A stretch of 64,000 nt of DNA from Congeria kusceri (GCA_027627225.1 CM051025.1:77688474-77752473), one strand, 5' to 3'. Counted from the stretch's first letter, positions 12,901-27,955 are shown. Notes: generated by a model not told the origin, from the letters alone. Translations and numbers: made by a program.

Positions 12901-15900
12901 TACAGTGTGCAGGTGATAAGCTCATATTTCTGTCACATGTAAGTACATTGTGCAGGTGATGAGCCCATATTTCTGTCACATGTAGGTACCTGTAGGTACA
13001 GTGTGCAGGTGATAAGCCCACATTTCTGTCACATGTAGGTACCTGTAGGTAAGTGTGCAGGTGATAAGCCCATATTTCTGTCACATGTAAGTACAGTGTG
13101 CAGGTGATAAGCCCACATGTCTGTCACATGTAGGTACGTGTAGTTACAGTGTGCAGGTGATAAGCCCACATTTCTTTCACATGTAAGTACAGTGTGCAGG
13201 TGATGAGCCCATATTTCTGTCACTTGTAGGTACCTGTAGGTACAGTGTGCAGGTGATAAGCCCACATTTCTGTCACATTTAGGTACAGTGTGCAGGTGAT
13301 AAGCCCACATTTCTGTCACATTTAGGTACAGTGTGCAGGTGATAAGCTCACATTTCTGTCACATGTAGGTACAGTGTGCATGTGATAAGCCCACATTTCT
13401 GTCACATGTAGGTACCTGTAGGTCCAGTGTGCAGGTGATAAGCCAATATTCTAGGTTCAGTGTGCAGGTGGTAAGCCCATATTTCTGTCACATGTAGATA
13501 CAGTGTGCAGGTGATAAGTCCATATTTCTGTTGCATGTAGGTATATTGTTCAGGTGATAAGCCCATATTTCTGTCGCATGTAGGTATTGTTGAGGTGATT
13601 ATCCCATAGTTCTTCACATGTAGGTACCTGTAGATACAATGTGCAGGTGATAAGTCTACATTTCTGTCACATGTAGGTACAGTGTGAACTTGATAAGCCC
13701 ACATTTCTGTAGGTACAGTTTGCAGGAGATTAGCCTATCTTTCTGTCACATGTAGGTACAGTGTGCAGGTGATAAGTGCACATTTCTGTCAAATGTGGGT
13801 ACAATGTGCAGGTGATAAGTCCACATTTTCTGTCACCTGTAGGTACAGTGTGCAAGTGATTAACCCATATTTTTGTCACATGTAGGTACAGAGTTGAGGT
13901 AATAAGCCCTTGTTTCTGTCACATGTAGGTACGTGTAGTTACAGTGTGCAGGTGATAAGCTCACATTTTTGTCACAAGTATGTACCTGTAGGTACAGTGT
14001 GCAGGTGATAAGCCCATTTCTGTCACATGTAAGTACATTGTGCAGGTGATGAGCCCACATTTCAGTCACATGTAGGTACCTGTAGGTACAGTGTGCAGGT
14101 GATAAGCCCACATTTCTGTCACATGTAGGTACCTGTAGGTAAGTGTGCAGGTGATAAGCCCATATTTCTGTCACATGTAAGTACAGTGTGCAGGTGATAA
14201 GCCCACATGTCTGTCACATGTAGGTACGTGTGGTTACAGTGTGCAGGTGATAAGCCCACATTTCTTTCACATGTAAGTACAGTGTGCAGATAATGAGCCC
14301 ATATTTCTGTCACATGTAGATACCTGTAGGTACAGTGTGCAGGTGATAAGCCCACATTTCTGTCACATTTAGGTACAGTGTGCAGGTGATAAGCCCACAT
14401 TTCTGTCACATTTAGGTACAGTGTGCAGGTGATAAGCTCACATTTCTGTCACATGTAGGTACAGTGTGCATGTGATAAGCCCACATTTCTGTCACATGTG
14501 GGTACCTGTAGGTACAGTGTGTAAGTGATAAGCCAATATTTCTGTCACATGTTGGTTCAGTGTGCAGGTGGTAAGCCCATATTTCTGTCACATGTAGATA
14601 CAGTGTGCAGGTGATAAGTCCATATTTCTGTTGCATGTAGGTATATTGTTCAGGTGATTAGCCCATATTTCTGTTGCATGTAGGTATATTGTTGAGGTGA
14701 TTAGCCCATATTTCTGTCACATGTAGGTACCTGTAGGTACAGTGTGCAGGTGATAAGCCCACATTTCTGTAGGTACAGTTTGCAGGAGATTAGCCCATCT
14801 TTCTGTCACATGTATGTTCAGTGTGCAGGTGATAAGTGCACATTTCTGCCACATGTGGGTACAATGTGCAGGTGATAAGTCCACATTTTTGTCACCTGTA
14901 GGTACAGCGTGCAAGTGATTAACCCATATTTTTGTCACATGTAGGTACAGAGTTCAGGTAATAAGCCCTTGTTTCTGTCACTTGTAGATACAGTGTGCAG
15001 GTGATGTTGAGAATGGAGATGATGTCTTCACTGGAGAACAAGGACCAAGAAGAAGGGGAGGAGGCAGTCAATGATGAGGTCTGATACCAATACTGCAACA
15101 GTGTCATTTATTTTTATATAATTCTCGCACGTGTGGTAAATTGTAGTTCTGAAATATATTTTATATAATTCTCGCACGTGTGGTAAATTGTAGTTCTGAA
15201 ATATATTCTACATGTTGCGCATCTTTTTTGTAAAATGTTCCAATTGTTTCTTCAAACAGATAACAATGGTGCACACACCAAAGTTAATATGTGTCAACAA
15301 AAAGTATTTCATGTGCCATAATTTAACTGTATTCAATTTATTCAGACTATACCCAATACAAGAAATTCCAGTAAAAAACCAAATCATTTTAAGGTTTTAG
15401 TGTCTTTGTTATCAGAATATTTATTTTAGAAACTGTATTAGGCTTGTACTTGTAGAAGAATCAGAAACTAGCATATTTATTTACAATCCTTAGCCTGGTG
15501 TTTCCCTCTAGTTAACATCCACATGCTTTATTTAACTGAACAGTTTAAGTTCACCATTTCTATTTCTGGAAAACATTGTATTTCATTGCAGATTGTTGGG
15601 TTGCTGAGGACCCTCTCCTTCATATCAGGACCGGATGTTCTCAACAAGTTCATGGAGTCTTCCCTGCTTAACAAGTATGCCTTTCACAACTTATCTAACA
15701 CTGAAAGCCTCCAAATCCTCAACGGTCAAAAAATATTTGAAGCCGGTCATGGGCACACCAGGCTTAATGCATGTGCGTACTGTCTTCCCTGATTAGCCTG
15801 TGCAGTCCGCATAGGCTAATCCAGGACAGCACTTTCCGCCTCCAGTGGATTGTTGTTTAGAAGAGACTTCCTTAAAACAGAAAATACCATAAAAGCGGAA

Positions 15901-18900
15901 AGTGCTAATCAGGGACAACACTTCACGCGCATGCATTAAGCCCAGTTTTCCCATGACACACCTCATTTTTCCTTTGTACAACGTGAACTATTGAATAAAA
16001 CAATGTCACTTGTTGTGACACTACAATAGATTTAACAACATTTTTTAATCCACAAAAATATTGTCGACCATGTAAATGATTTATCAGTGTAGATCTGAAT
16101 AGTGTTAAACCATACTGAACTGTCTGAATCTGAAAACGTGTATTACATGGTGTCTTTTATAGCATGTTAGGTTACTTTAGTCATCATTTATGGGTACTGA
16201 CGTTAAACAACCAACATATTTGGATATTTTCCACTAAATCAAGGTTTTAATTCCTAGTCAAGGTCGGTCGCACTGTCAATAAATATACAATTTCTGAAAT
16301 TTTCAATTATGTATACAAATTGTTTTTCAGTATGGTTAGGCATTTGATATGTTTTTGTCAGTATATATTTCGATTGTTCATACACAAAACAATTTTTGTT
16401 ATTTTCAAAATGTGTTGATTCAAAGAAACCATGTGCCTTTAATATAACAACTGTTTAACCAAAAATAAAACTGCTATTAGACTTGTAGTACCAGACAGGA
16501 ACTTAACAAAACCAATTAGAAAGCCTTTCAAGTATTAGCGTTAGGAGATGTCCATCCTTGGATAATAATCAAATTATTGTGAGATATAATAATATTAATC
16601 TCTGTTGAAGGGATTCACTGTCTGTAGTGCTTAAAAGTATATTTGCTCACAGGCATTGGAACACAAATATCTTTTATGTTGATATTTCTTTTTTACATCT
16701 ACACAATACAATAAATGGCATAATTCCTGTTGTATTATTTGCTCTTCTTCATTTTAACGAATAAATAGGCTATATAATAGAATAATAAGAAACAAACTGC
16801 ATAAGCAATGCATATTTTACGAATTTAAAAAGTGTCATATAACCTTTGGCGACTTTCACACATAAAATATTTATGTTAATCCACTAAAATATTAAATCTG
16901 AACTCTCATTATTTTGAAATTTTCTGCTTCAAAATAATGGTGTTTGAATGTGGTTTGTTGTTATAAAACATCTTTCAGGTTTCCATTTTACATTTGAGGC
17001 TTATCGTGAGAAACCTTGGGCTTAATGCACGGGCTGATCTGGGATGACACATTCTGCTTACAGTGGATTTATGTTTAAAAGAGACGTCATTGAAACAGAA
17101 AATAACATACAAGTGGAAAGTGTCGTCCTGGATTAGCCTGTGCAGACTGCAGATGCATTAAGCCTGGGTTTCCCACAACACGCCTTAAATATATCATCTT
17201 ATTGCTGTTCAGTTACATCCACAGCATCCCACGAACTCTCGCAAACATATATGACGAGCTCATGCAGCCACTGCCCGATGCCCTGGCAACGCTGCTCTCC
17301 CCCGAAAACAACAGTGCCGTGGACCAGTCAGCTCTCGACGTGTCCATGCAGGGAACCGAGAGTGTTGGCGGACCTCCCTCCACAAGGACTAGGTCACATG
17401 GGTCAGTGGGTCCACTCTCGAATCAGCCTGGGTCCAATATGTCTACCTCACAGCTGGATATCTCCACTTCAAGGTCCAGGTATTCAGTGATTTGAACTTT
17501 CTTGTGTCTGTTTGTGTTAACCGTGCTGCTTTGTTGTGTAATTTGTACAAAATTACACTGCCAAAACATCAACGTATCAAGTGGTGTAAAACTTTGGGCT
17601 GCGTTAACCATACTGCTTATTTTTCTGTTTGTATCTTCTCTTATAGGTCCAGGTATCAAGTGGTTTCAACTTTTGTGTGTGCGTTAAGTGTACTGCTTAT
17701 GTGTTTGATTATTGACATGTATGTCATTTCTCAGGCTATTAACCAAATTACTTTAGAAGCTGTGGAGTGATAGCCCATGATTTATCTGACATTGGCTTTT
17801 TTTGCCCGTTTCAGCTCCACAAGTCCCCCAGTTTTCATCACATCTTCACCAAAGTTGATATTTTAAAGACAAAACTGAATGGGGATACATGTTTTCAAAC
17901 AGCTCTTGCGATTTTTTGTGTGTAAAGTAAACATACATCAAGAATTCATGATCTGACGTCTGAGGGTTTTTAATTTTCGATTCAGGGGTAGTCGTAAACT
18001 TTTGCACCATCCAAGCCTGGCTGACTTTGGTGCCAAAAGACAAATTGTGGTACAGAAGGTTGTTAAAGAGAAGGTATTGTATTTGTAACTGTCTGAATTA
18101 GTTTGCAATATTTTCTAAATTCCCTTTCAGGGGGATATTGATGTTAAAGTAATATTTAAATAAATTAATAAACAGTATTGGTTCTCTTTAACTGTTCATT
18201 TTATCTTTGCTAAAATGTTTGTATCATCCAATTATTATCAGTTAATTACACAATTATTATCAAGGAAGTTTGAATTAAGTGGCTGAGCAATCCAATCATT
18301 GTCAATAGTTATCTACTGCCATCATACATGTATGTTAGCCAAGTATGTACTAATGCTTGCCATGCATGTAGATATTTGTGTTAAAGGAATGTTTGTAGTA
18401 TTAGAAAAATAATGACAATGTTTTATGAAAAGTTTTGTACGAAGTAGTCCTGTGGCAGTATGTAAAGATATTTTTGCTTTCCTTTTTCAATTTCTAAGTT
18501 TTTAATTAAGCTCTTAATGTGTTTTCTTGAATATTTAGGTGCTTTCCTTTTTCAGACTGGTAAAAGTTCAAAGAAAAGTAAAGATCCACACAAAAGGTCC
18601 AAGGACAAAGGTTTGATATTTTTACCTTCATCATCATTGTAAAAAGGTATTCACATACAACTGTATACTATATCATTTTGCTAAGAAATATCCTTTAATA
18701 AAGAATTATGCATACTTTGCATGAATTTGTATTTGATGTTCTATACAAATCCTTCACTTTTTTTTCAAATACAACTGTATACTACATCATTTTGCTAAGA
18801 AATATCCTGTAGTAAAGAATTATGCATACTTTGCATGAATTTGTATTTGATGTGCTAAACAAATCCTTCAAAGTTTCGGTCTCTTAAACCAAATATTAAG

Positions 18901-21900
18901 TAGTTTTATGCAGATTATGCACTGTCTGGCACCAGCAGTTAGCTTCATGAATGCTGTTTTTAGTTGCCAAGGTGTTGTTTGACCATCGGGGAGGCGTTAA
19001 GCTGGAGCGTCGCCAGTCTGTGGCCGTGATGCAGCGGACGTGTAAGACACCCAAGAAAACAAGCAGAAAGTCTCCAAGAAAGCTGCTGAAAAGCCCAAGA
19101 TGTGAGTGATTTCACACAAATATCATTGATGTACAAATTGTTCAGATTTGTGTTTGTTCACACACACCGCTTTATTTGAAAGAAAATAAAAATAAGCTTT
19201 TAGCCCCTGAAATGTTCAAAATGTGAGTGACTTCATGCTTAGGTCATTGATGTACTTACTTATTAGGGCTGCAACAACATAGCAAAAACTGTATTGCAGT
19301 ATATTGCTGTAAGCAAAATTCACATTGCAATATATTGCTGTAAGCAAAATTCACATTGCAATATATTGCTGTAAGCAAAAATCACATTGCAATATATTGT
19401 TGTAAGCAAAAATCATATTGAAATATATTGCTGTAAGCAAAAATCACATTGCAATATATTGCTGTAAGCAAAAATCATATTGAAATATATTGCTGTAAGC
19501 AAAAATCACATTGCAATATATTGCAATATATTGTAAAACACAAATTATAAAAGATGAGATAGCATTCTCGATTTTACATAATTGAGTATCAATTTGGACC
19601 AATACATAGAATATATCGAGTGACATACCAAACCTTTTTTCTTGTTTATCCAAAACAAAATCAAAATGCCCATTTAATTCTAGTCCAGCTAGTTTGTTTT
19701 AATGTAACAATTGACATGAGAAGGCTTGGTTCCTTTTTTACTAAATTCTTAGTTGTAAAGTACTGGGCATAGAGACAACGTTTACAAGTAATTATATTGA
19801 AATTTATAACGTGGCAATATATAACCATGACCAAAGTCATATTGCAATACACTGAGGAAAACGCGTATTGCATACAATACAATATATTGGAGTATTGTTG
19901 CAGCCTTAGCAATTATCAAAGCATATTAAGTAAATGTTACCCAAATATTTAACCAGTCAAACTACCATTTTATGCACCAATACTGAAGATCATTTTCAAT
20001 ACCTTGCTTTCATGAACAAATAAAATTGTTGTTATCAGCTACCTGTAAAGTCAGTATGATGGTGAAACATATGAAACCATAATGTAAACGTTAAAGTTTC
20101 TCGCCATTTACAGATGGAATTTCCCCGAGAAAGAAGCTGGTAGCAGATACGCCATCTCACAGACTTGTGTCCAGTGTCCTGCAGGGAAGAGAGGCCCGCA
20201 AGAGACACCTCAGCAGCACAGCAGTGATAGCTGAGTCTCCGGTGAAATCTTGTGGTGAGTGAAAACACACTTTATCCCATCTTCTTGCTGGCATTGACAA
20301 AATAACATCCCCTGGAATAAATTGAGCTGTATATTCACAAAGTGAGATACTGTATAGCAAACACAGGCAGTGTAATGACGTCATTGTTGATTTTCATGCC
20401 ATCACCTTTTTCATGTTATTTTAGTTTTTTTTCTTTTGTTTATTTTTGAAATAAAGATACAAATGATGGAATAAATAGAATACTAGGTACTTGTTTATTA
20501 AAAATAAATGAATTGGCTCGACATGAAAAAATGAACCACTGGCCAAGGCTCTTGGTACATGTTTACTAAGCCTCCCTAAGTTAACCTTTATTCAACACTT
20601 ACCTAGTATTCTGTATGTCTGCGCTTTTGTATGTTATTGCTCAAGGAGTATGAAAGTCCTTATTTTCAGACGTACTCTGAACTTAATGTATTGACTAATG
20701 AAATGTGTGTTTCATATAATCCTTGATTTTGTTTTAGATAATTATATTTAAAGACGTTCACAACATTTTTTCCTAAATTTTTTCCAACTTCAGATTTTCT
20801 TAAAAATTTGCACAAACATGTGTCAATGTATCCTTAAACTAAAACAGTCTTAAAAAATAAGGGTCACCGGCCTTGTTCCGGAAATATTGGGATTTAAAAA
20901 CGGTACCTGTTGAAGCCTTTTTTTCAGTTTGTGTGACTAGCAATGTTCAGTTATATAAAGCGTTCATATTAAAACAAGGACGGAGATTTTTAAATGCATC
21001 GTTTATTGCTCACCTGAGAACGAAGTGCTTGGTGAGCTGTTGGTGTAGGGGACCTCTCCTGCGTCGTCCGTATTCAACAATTTGGCCCGTTATCGCGATA
21101 AAGACTACATTTTTATTCAATCTTGACCAAACTTGCACAGTTTGTGTATAACCATAAAATCTTGGACAGGTGCGATAATGGGCCCGATCGGACCAGGAAC
21201 GCCAGAGTTATTGTCCCTGTTTTGGTCCCAAATACATTATTCCCGAATAAATCACCTGGTAAAGGGAGATAAATGAACTATAAGGAAGATAATTGCCAAC
21301 AATGTGTTATTTCCCTTTGTAGCTCATTCACTGATATAACCCAGATAGTGGAGTAATCTTATCAGTAAAATAATTGCATCACTCTGAGTCAGCATGATAT
21401 TTCTATTTGAGATCAGCATCAATACACACAGTAACCATTGATAGCCTGCTTCTGACCTATATTTTGGCTGTGTGTGCAGTAATAAAATTTTCCACTGTCT
21501 GTCTTGGCATCCGGTCAGGAAAAAGATTTAAACAATAATCAATAGCTAAAATTCATGTTGTAAACAAGCAAACAGAATATAGGATTTAGATCCTGTGATC
21601 TAGTGCCTGAAAGGGTTAATTATTTTCTGTAGTTTTTGGACTGTTTTGTTAGTCACTTATGCAGTATCATTTAATAATGTAACTTTTGGACTGACTTTTA
21701 CATTTCAATTGGGATTTTGGAAACTCAAGTAAATATCTTACATGATTTTTGAAGCTGATAAATTATTTCTCCTTAATTGGAAAATACTTCTACACTGTTT
21801 TACATTTTCCAGTCTTCACGAATAAGTTTTAAAAGCAGTGGACCCTCGGTCCACCAAACCAGCTAAATCAACTGGACCGTACAACAATTTAGTGGACCAC

Positions 21901-24900
21901 AATTTGTTCGTAGATTTTCTAATGTATATATATATATTAATGATTTTATTAAAAATAAATAAATTGAAAGCAATTATGGTTGTCAGACTTTTATTCTAAC
22001 ATTAATCATGTATTTATTACATTACTCTCTATAAAAATATGGCGAAATATAAAATGGAAACTGCTCCGCTTGCTAGGATTGCAGAACATGGAACCCTACT
22101 CCTCAAGAGTTGGGGTCCCAGTAGTTGTTATCAAAGCACCCCTCCCCACCCACTCCTTTAACAATAAATGCTTTGTGTCCAAAAATTATTTTTTAAAATT
22201 CCATTGTTAAGTAATAAAACATTTTTAATTTCACCCACTTAACTTTTGCTAACTTGCGTGAAAATGTGGCAGCATAAGTTTTTTGGTGTAATTAGTGCAG
22301 TTATACTCGTCTATTCGAAAACACTCGTAGTCATAACAATATTTTCTTTTAAAACAAATGAAGACTTACCTTTGACATTACACACTAAAACTCTATGCAA
22401 TCTGCAAACACAATTTGTCAACAATTTGTCAACATCCCATTTCGTATTTTAAGTAAACATTTTGCAAACAATAATATACTGACTTCTTTTAGTATGTAGT
22501 ATTTTATTTATTATGTGGGTGTTACAAACACGCAGCTAAAAATGTGTTACAAATTACTTCACCTTTACCAATAATGAGGGCGTGATAAACATTCTATCGA
22601 CTACGCTCATCTACATATTGGAAATTTAATGCGTTCTCATTGGCTGACTGGGTGACTGTAGTAAATCTAGTTCCTCCTGCTTACAGATTTTATCAGTAAT
22701 TGACAGGCTGATACAGAAGGAGAGTGCGTTTATTGCCGAGTAGGCGATCTTTGTTTTAGAAAATGGTTGTATCCGGAAATGGTTGCGAATCTGACACTGA
22801 ATTTTATGGCGTCATTTCGTAAAAGTATGCATCCAAATAAGCCGATTTTCACTTTACTGAGAATTATTGGCTGACATTTTTAGGGATTTCTGGTATCAAA
22901 ATTATCAAGGGAAATTTCTTTGCTGGACCATCGGTCCAGTTTACTTGCAAGTTTTGCTGGACCAAGCGAAAATTTGGTGGACTCTGTCCACGGTCCACCA
23001 CTTAACGTCGAAGACTGATTTTCTCCTTAATTGAGAAATATTTTTGCACTATTAGAGTGCACCACGCTACTTGCAGCTTGTATGGTACATATAAGTAAGG
23101 GCTTGTAATTTGGGGACTCTTTTTAGCTCACCTGAGCACTTCGAGCACGAAGTGCTCAAGGGTGAGCTATTGTGGTCAGCCTTTGTCCGGCGTCTGTCGT
23201 AAGTTGTTCGTCGTCAACATTTTACTTCAAACAACTTCTCTGAAATCACTGGGTGGAATTTAACCTAACTTGGCAGGAATGTTCCTGGGATGGTCCTTTA
23301 CCAAATTCTTTCAATTTATTAAAATATATTGAAAACTCTGGCAACCATGGCAACCAAAGCTTAAAAACTGGAAAACTTTAAAAATATTTTTGTCAGAAAC
23401 CACTGGCTGGATTTGAAAGTAGTTTTCACAGAAATGCTCCTTGGGTGACCCTCTACCAAATTCCTTCAAATCATTTTGATTCGTTAAAAAACATGGCCAC
23501 CAGTGGGCGGGGGAGTTTTCCTTATATGGCTAATTTTAAAACTTTAAAAATCTTCTTGTCTGAAACCACTGGCTGGATTTTAAAATAATTTCACAGAAAT
23601 GTTCATTGGGTGACCCTCTACCAAATTCCTTGAAATCATTTTGATTCGTTAAAAAACATGGTCGCCAGGGGGGGCGGGGCAGTTTTCCTTTTATAACTAT
23701 ATTGAAAAGTTTTAAAATCTTCTAGTCTGAAACCACTGGCTGGATTTCAAAATAATTTCACAGAAATGTTTCTTGGGTGACCCTCTACCAAATTCCTTCA
23801 AAACATTTTGATTTGTTAAAAAACATAGCTGCCAGGGGGGCGGGACAGTTTTCCTTATATGATTATATTGTAAACTTTAAAAATCTTCTAGTCTGAAACC
23901 ACTGGCTGATTTCATAATAATTTCACAGAAATGTTCCTTGGTGACCCTCTACCAAATTCCTTGAAATCATTTTGATTCGTTGAAAAACATGGCCGCTAGG
24001 GGGCAGGGCAGTTTTCCTTATATGGTTTTACTGAAAACTTCAAAATCTTCTCGTCTGAACCACTGACTGGATTTCAAAATAATTTCACAGAAATGTTCCT
24101 TGGGTGACCCTCTACCAAATTCCTTGAGATCATTTTGATTCATGAAAAAACATGGTCGCCAGGGGGCGGGGCAGTTTTCCTTATATGGCTATATTGAAAA
24201 CTTTGAAAATCTTCTAGTCTAAAACCACTGGCTGGATTCAAACTAATTACACATAAATGTTCCTTTGGTTCCTTGTTAAGTGGATGCTATCAAAACAAAA
24301 CACTGATTTAACCAAAAAAATTTAATTATTGTTTAAAAAATAAAACAACAAAATATCTGACAAACTTGATAAAAATGTTTTATGGTCTGGGCATTTTTTA
24401 GGGTAGGTCATGTAAATGTTTACAAATGTAGCCTATAAGACCTCGGTTTAAATTGCTAAAGCTGTTGTTGATGTTGCATATTTTTGAAGATGATTATAAA
24501 TATTAAAATGATGAAGGCTATGATGCTTATGATAGTGTGATTTTGGTGTTTTTGATGATAATGATGATGATGATGATGACAATTATGATGATGATCATTA
24601 TATTGATGATGATGATGATGATGATGATGTAGTGGTGATGAGGCATGAACAAAAACAACAACCCAATATTAGAATTATATTTGAATATTCAAATTAAATA
24701 TTCCCAATACTTATACTGGTAATTATGATAATCTCCAGAAAATCACATCAGGGAGGAACACAAAAACCAGAGCAACTGTGAACTTGAATCTTATTTGACC
24801 TCTTATCCACATGTTATGTCAGGAACTGTATAACTTTCTCCAACTGACCTTTTTATCCTTGTGTGGCCCAATGAACTTGTGGTTAAGCAGCTTCCTAGGC

Positions 24901-27900
24901 AATTCAGTAAACTGCACTATCAATAACAATGGAATATTTGGACATGATTCTTCCAAGGCTAATATAAACTGGGTTCTGTGTTGGAAAGGTTCTGTTTCAG
25001 ATAAATATTTTCAGTTATGTGCCTAGAAATTTAATATTTATATGTCACTGACATTAATAAAGAGGTTGTTTTGAAAGTTATTTGTCCACTACTGGTTGCA
25101 TGATCAGATGGGACACCCTCCATCTATGTTTCTGTCTGTATGTCTGTCTGTGCCATATAATTTGGGTCCTGCAATAATTCAATAAATACAAAAAGCTAGG
25201 TTCATGAAACTTTGTGTGGTTATAGAAATGGTAAGATATTTCATTTTCAGCGCGACTATTCGAAGAATAGGTGAGCTTTCCTGCTACCGTCAGCGTCCGC
25301 GTCTGAATTTGGTTCAAGTTTTTATTCAAAAGTATTGTAACTTCAAAACTACGCAAGTTATTCACTTGAAACTTGGAATATACCTTTGTCATCAACGCCA
25401 GTGTCAGGGGCAACATAACCCATAACTATGTTTTGTATTTTGACAGAGTTATGCCCCCTTTTCACATAGATTTTCTGTTTAAAGTTTATATTCAAAAGTT
25501 TTGTAACTTCAAAACTACATAAGTTATTCCATTGAAACTTGGAACTAACCTTTGTCATCAACTCTAGTATCAAGGGCAACATTACCCATAACTCTGTTTT
25601 GTATTTTGACAGAGTTAGCCCACTTTTTACATAGACTGTGGTTCAAGTTTTTGTTCCAAAAATTGATGATCTATACAAGGCTTCAAATAAAAATATTGTA
25701 TTTTAACAAATTTATACCCCTTTCACTATCCAAAATATGTACCAACTGAAATACTTTGAATAGTCGAGCGCGCTGTCCTCTGACAGCTCTTGTAATTAAT
25801 TGTTGTTGTTTTTTGCATCAGGAAAAAGTGTTGAAATTGCACATAAGCAGGTATTATGCTAAAACTTTAATGTTTTGGACTTCAGTGGATTAAAAAAAAG
25901 TCATAGAAAAAAGACAAAGTGCAGTAGTTATGGCATCAAGTCTTCCAAATTTTGCATTATCATTTAATTACTTAACAGATGAAGTTATAACAAGTATCTA
26001 AGATTGCCATTTTTAACCAAATGAAAATGTGTGGTTATTAGATTGGAGTATGTCGTTGGGCATGTGGGCTGACAGACTTGACAGCAACACCAACTTTTGG
26101 TTTCTGAACAATAACTTGAGAACAAAACTTGCTATTGAAATAAAACTTCATACATAGATGCCTCGCTTGAGGTTACATCTGGGGTGGTTGTGGTCAAGGG
26201 CACCAGTACTAAAAATAAAAAAAAGCTGTCTATTTAATAACTTGTACAAACTGAGTTACAGTGTATGGGGTGTGACTTTTTAATCCAGGTCCAGCTAGCC
26301 CATTTCATTGTAAAAATAGATATGGATAGGCTTGTTGACTTGTTTTAGAAGATAGACTTGCATAGCATTGGGCACAAAGACTAGTGTAGCTCGCAAACAT
26401 TTACCTTATACTCGTCACTTGTATTAGCACAAATTAGGCGCTCTAACTTTATTCTTTGTTTACATTCACTTTAGTCGGTGCACGTGTTTCACAAGTTTAA
26501 CGATACTGTGACAGTATTTTCTTTGGTAGGCTGCAAATCATTATATCGCAATTCGCGGGGTCCATGGATCGGGATATAGCCAGATCACAATATAACTTTC
26601 CAGACCATTCATGTACATATACACTAGCCTAATTTCGCGATTTGTCCAAAAACATGGCTGCCAGGGGGCGGGACAGTTTTCCTTATATGGCTTTATTGAA
26701 ATCTCAAACAATCTTCTTCTTAAAAGCCATTAGGATGCTTTACACTCATGTGAGCGACCTAGGGCCATCATGGCCCTCTTGTTTAATGTTTTGTTTTGCA
26801 ATATACAAGTGCAGTTTAATGATAAAATGTGCTTCATCTATAGTTACCATTTAAAAATGACTTTTAATGGACGTTTAATGAGGATTATTATGAATTAAAT
26901 ATGCCTTTGAAAACATCAATATATAATTAAATAATTGAATATCTTTAGATCAAAACGGCAGATTTTGTTAAAAAATTCCATAGACATGTGTCATTGTATA
27001 TTTAACTAAAACAGTGGTAAAAAATAGGGGTCACCAGCCTTTTTCTGGAAATATTGGATTTTTAATACGGTACCTGTCGAAGCCCCTTTTTCAGTTTGGA
27101 ATTTTTGTCAATGTTTTAAGTCTATAGGAGACATTGTTTTTTTATAAAAGGTTATGGTTCTTTCAACTGATATGTTTTCACTAGGGATTACAACAAATAA
27201 TCCAGTATTAGAATGTTCGAATACTTGACAGAATGTTTGAATATTAAATGAGTATTAGAATGGGAAAAAAAAAATTGTCCATAATTAACTAGTGTAATTC
27301 TGTAATCCACGATCATTATTTTTTCACAGTTACCTAATTTGACACGTTGACATGTTATTGAACACCATTGATACCCGTATGCGCAGTGGGAGATAACAGA
27401 TTAAGCAAACTGTTACAGTCGAGTCGTAAACGGACCCTAAGAAGAGACCGATATTTGCGGAGTTTGTACGTAACATTAATTGGGTGCTAAACTGAAGCTA
27501 ATTGGAGGCTGATGTTTTCACACTGATGATAATTGGAGACCAATGTTTGAACAATGTATGGTGCATAATGCGATTTAGGTGCTACTATTAATTTCATTTC
27601 ATTCCTTTAATTAGCGGGGCATTAACAACAACATTTTTTATGCCGACTCTAAAGCATTTATTCACTCAATATAACCAACAAAAATGATTAGAACAGCACT
27701 GGTATATATTCTATGTGTTTCCTGATTAATCTCAGGGTCTTCTTGTTCATTAAAGTGTTTATTAAATTGTCAGATTGCATTTACAAATCACCATGCGTCC
27801 GCGTAAGCCTTCAGCTGTGTGGAAGCATTTCTCACGGTCAGCCGATACAATGTCGGCAACATGTCAGCAATGCAATACATGATTCGAAATAAAAAGTAAG

Positions 27901-27918
27901 AACTGTTTTCGATGAATC

Positions 27919-27955
<37 letters not shown>

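Noticed and set aside
10487..14993. Regular repeats suggestive of a CRISPR array
   Set aside because: There are no unique spacers, the units are head to tail and variable, and the genome is animal.
10573..15107. Many minus-strand open frames of 60-160 codons rich in HLHTVPTCDRN-type words
   Set aside because: They are translations of the 43 bp minisatellite. They overlap in several frames and lack splice context, and the repeat is explained by the exon 9 acceptor.
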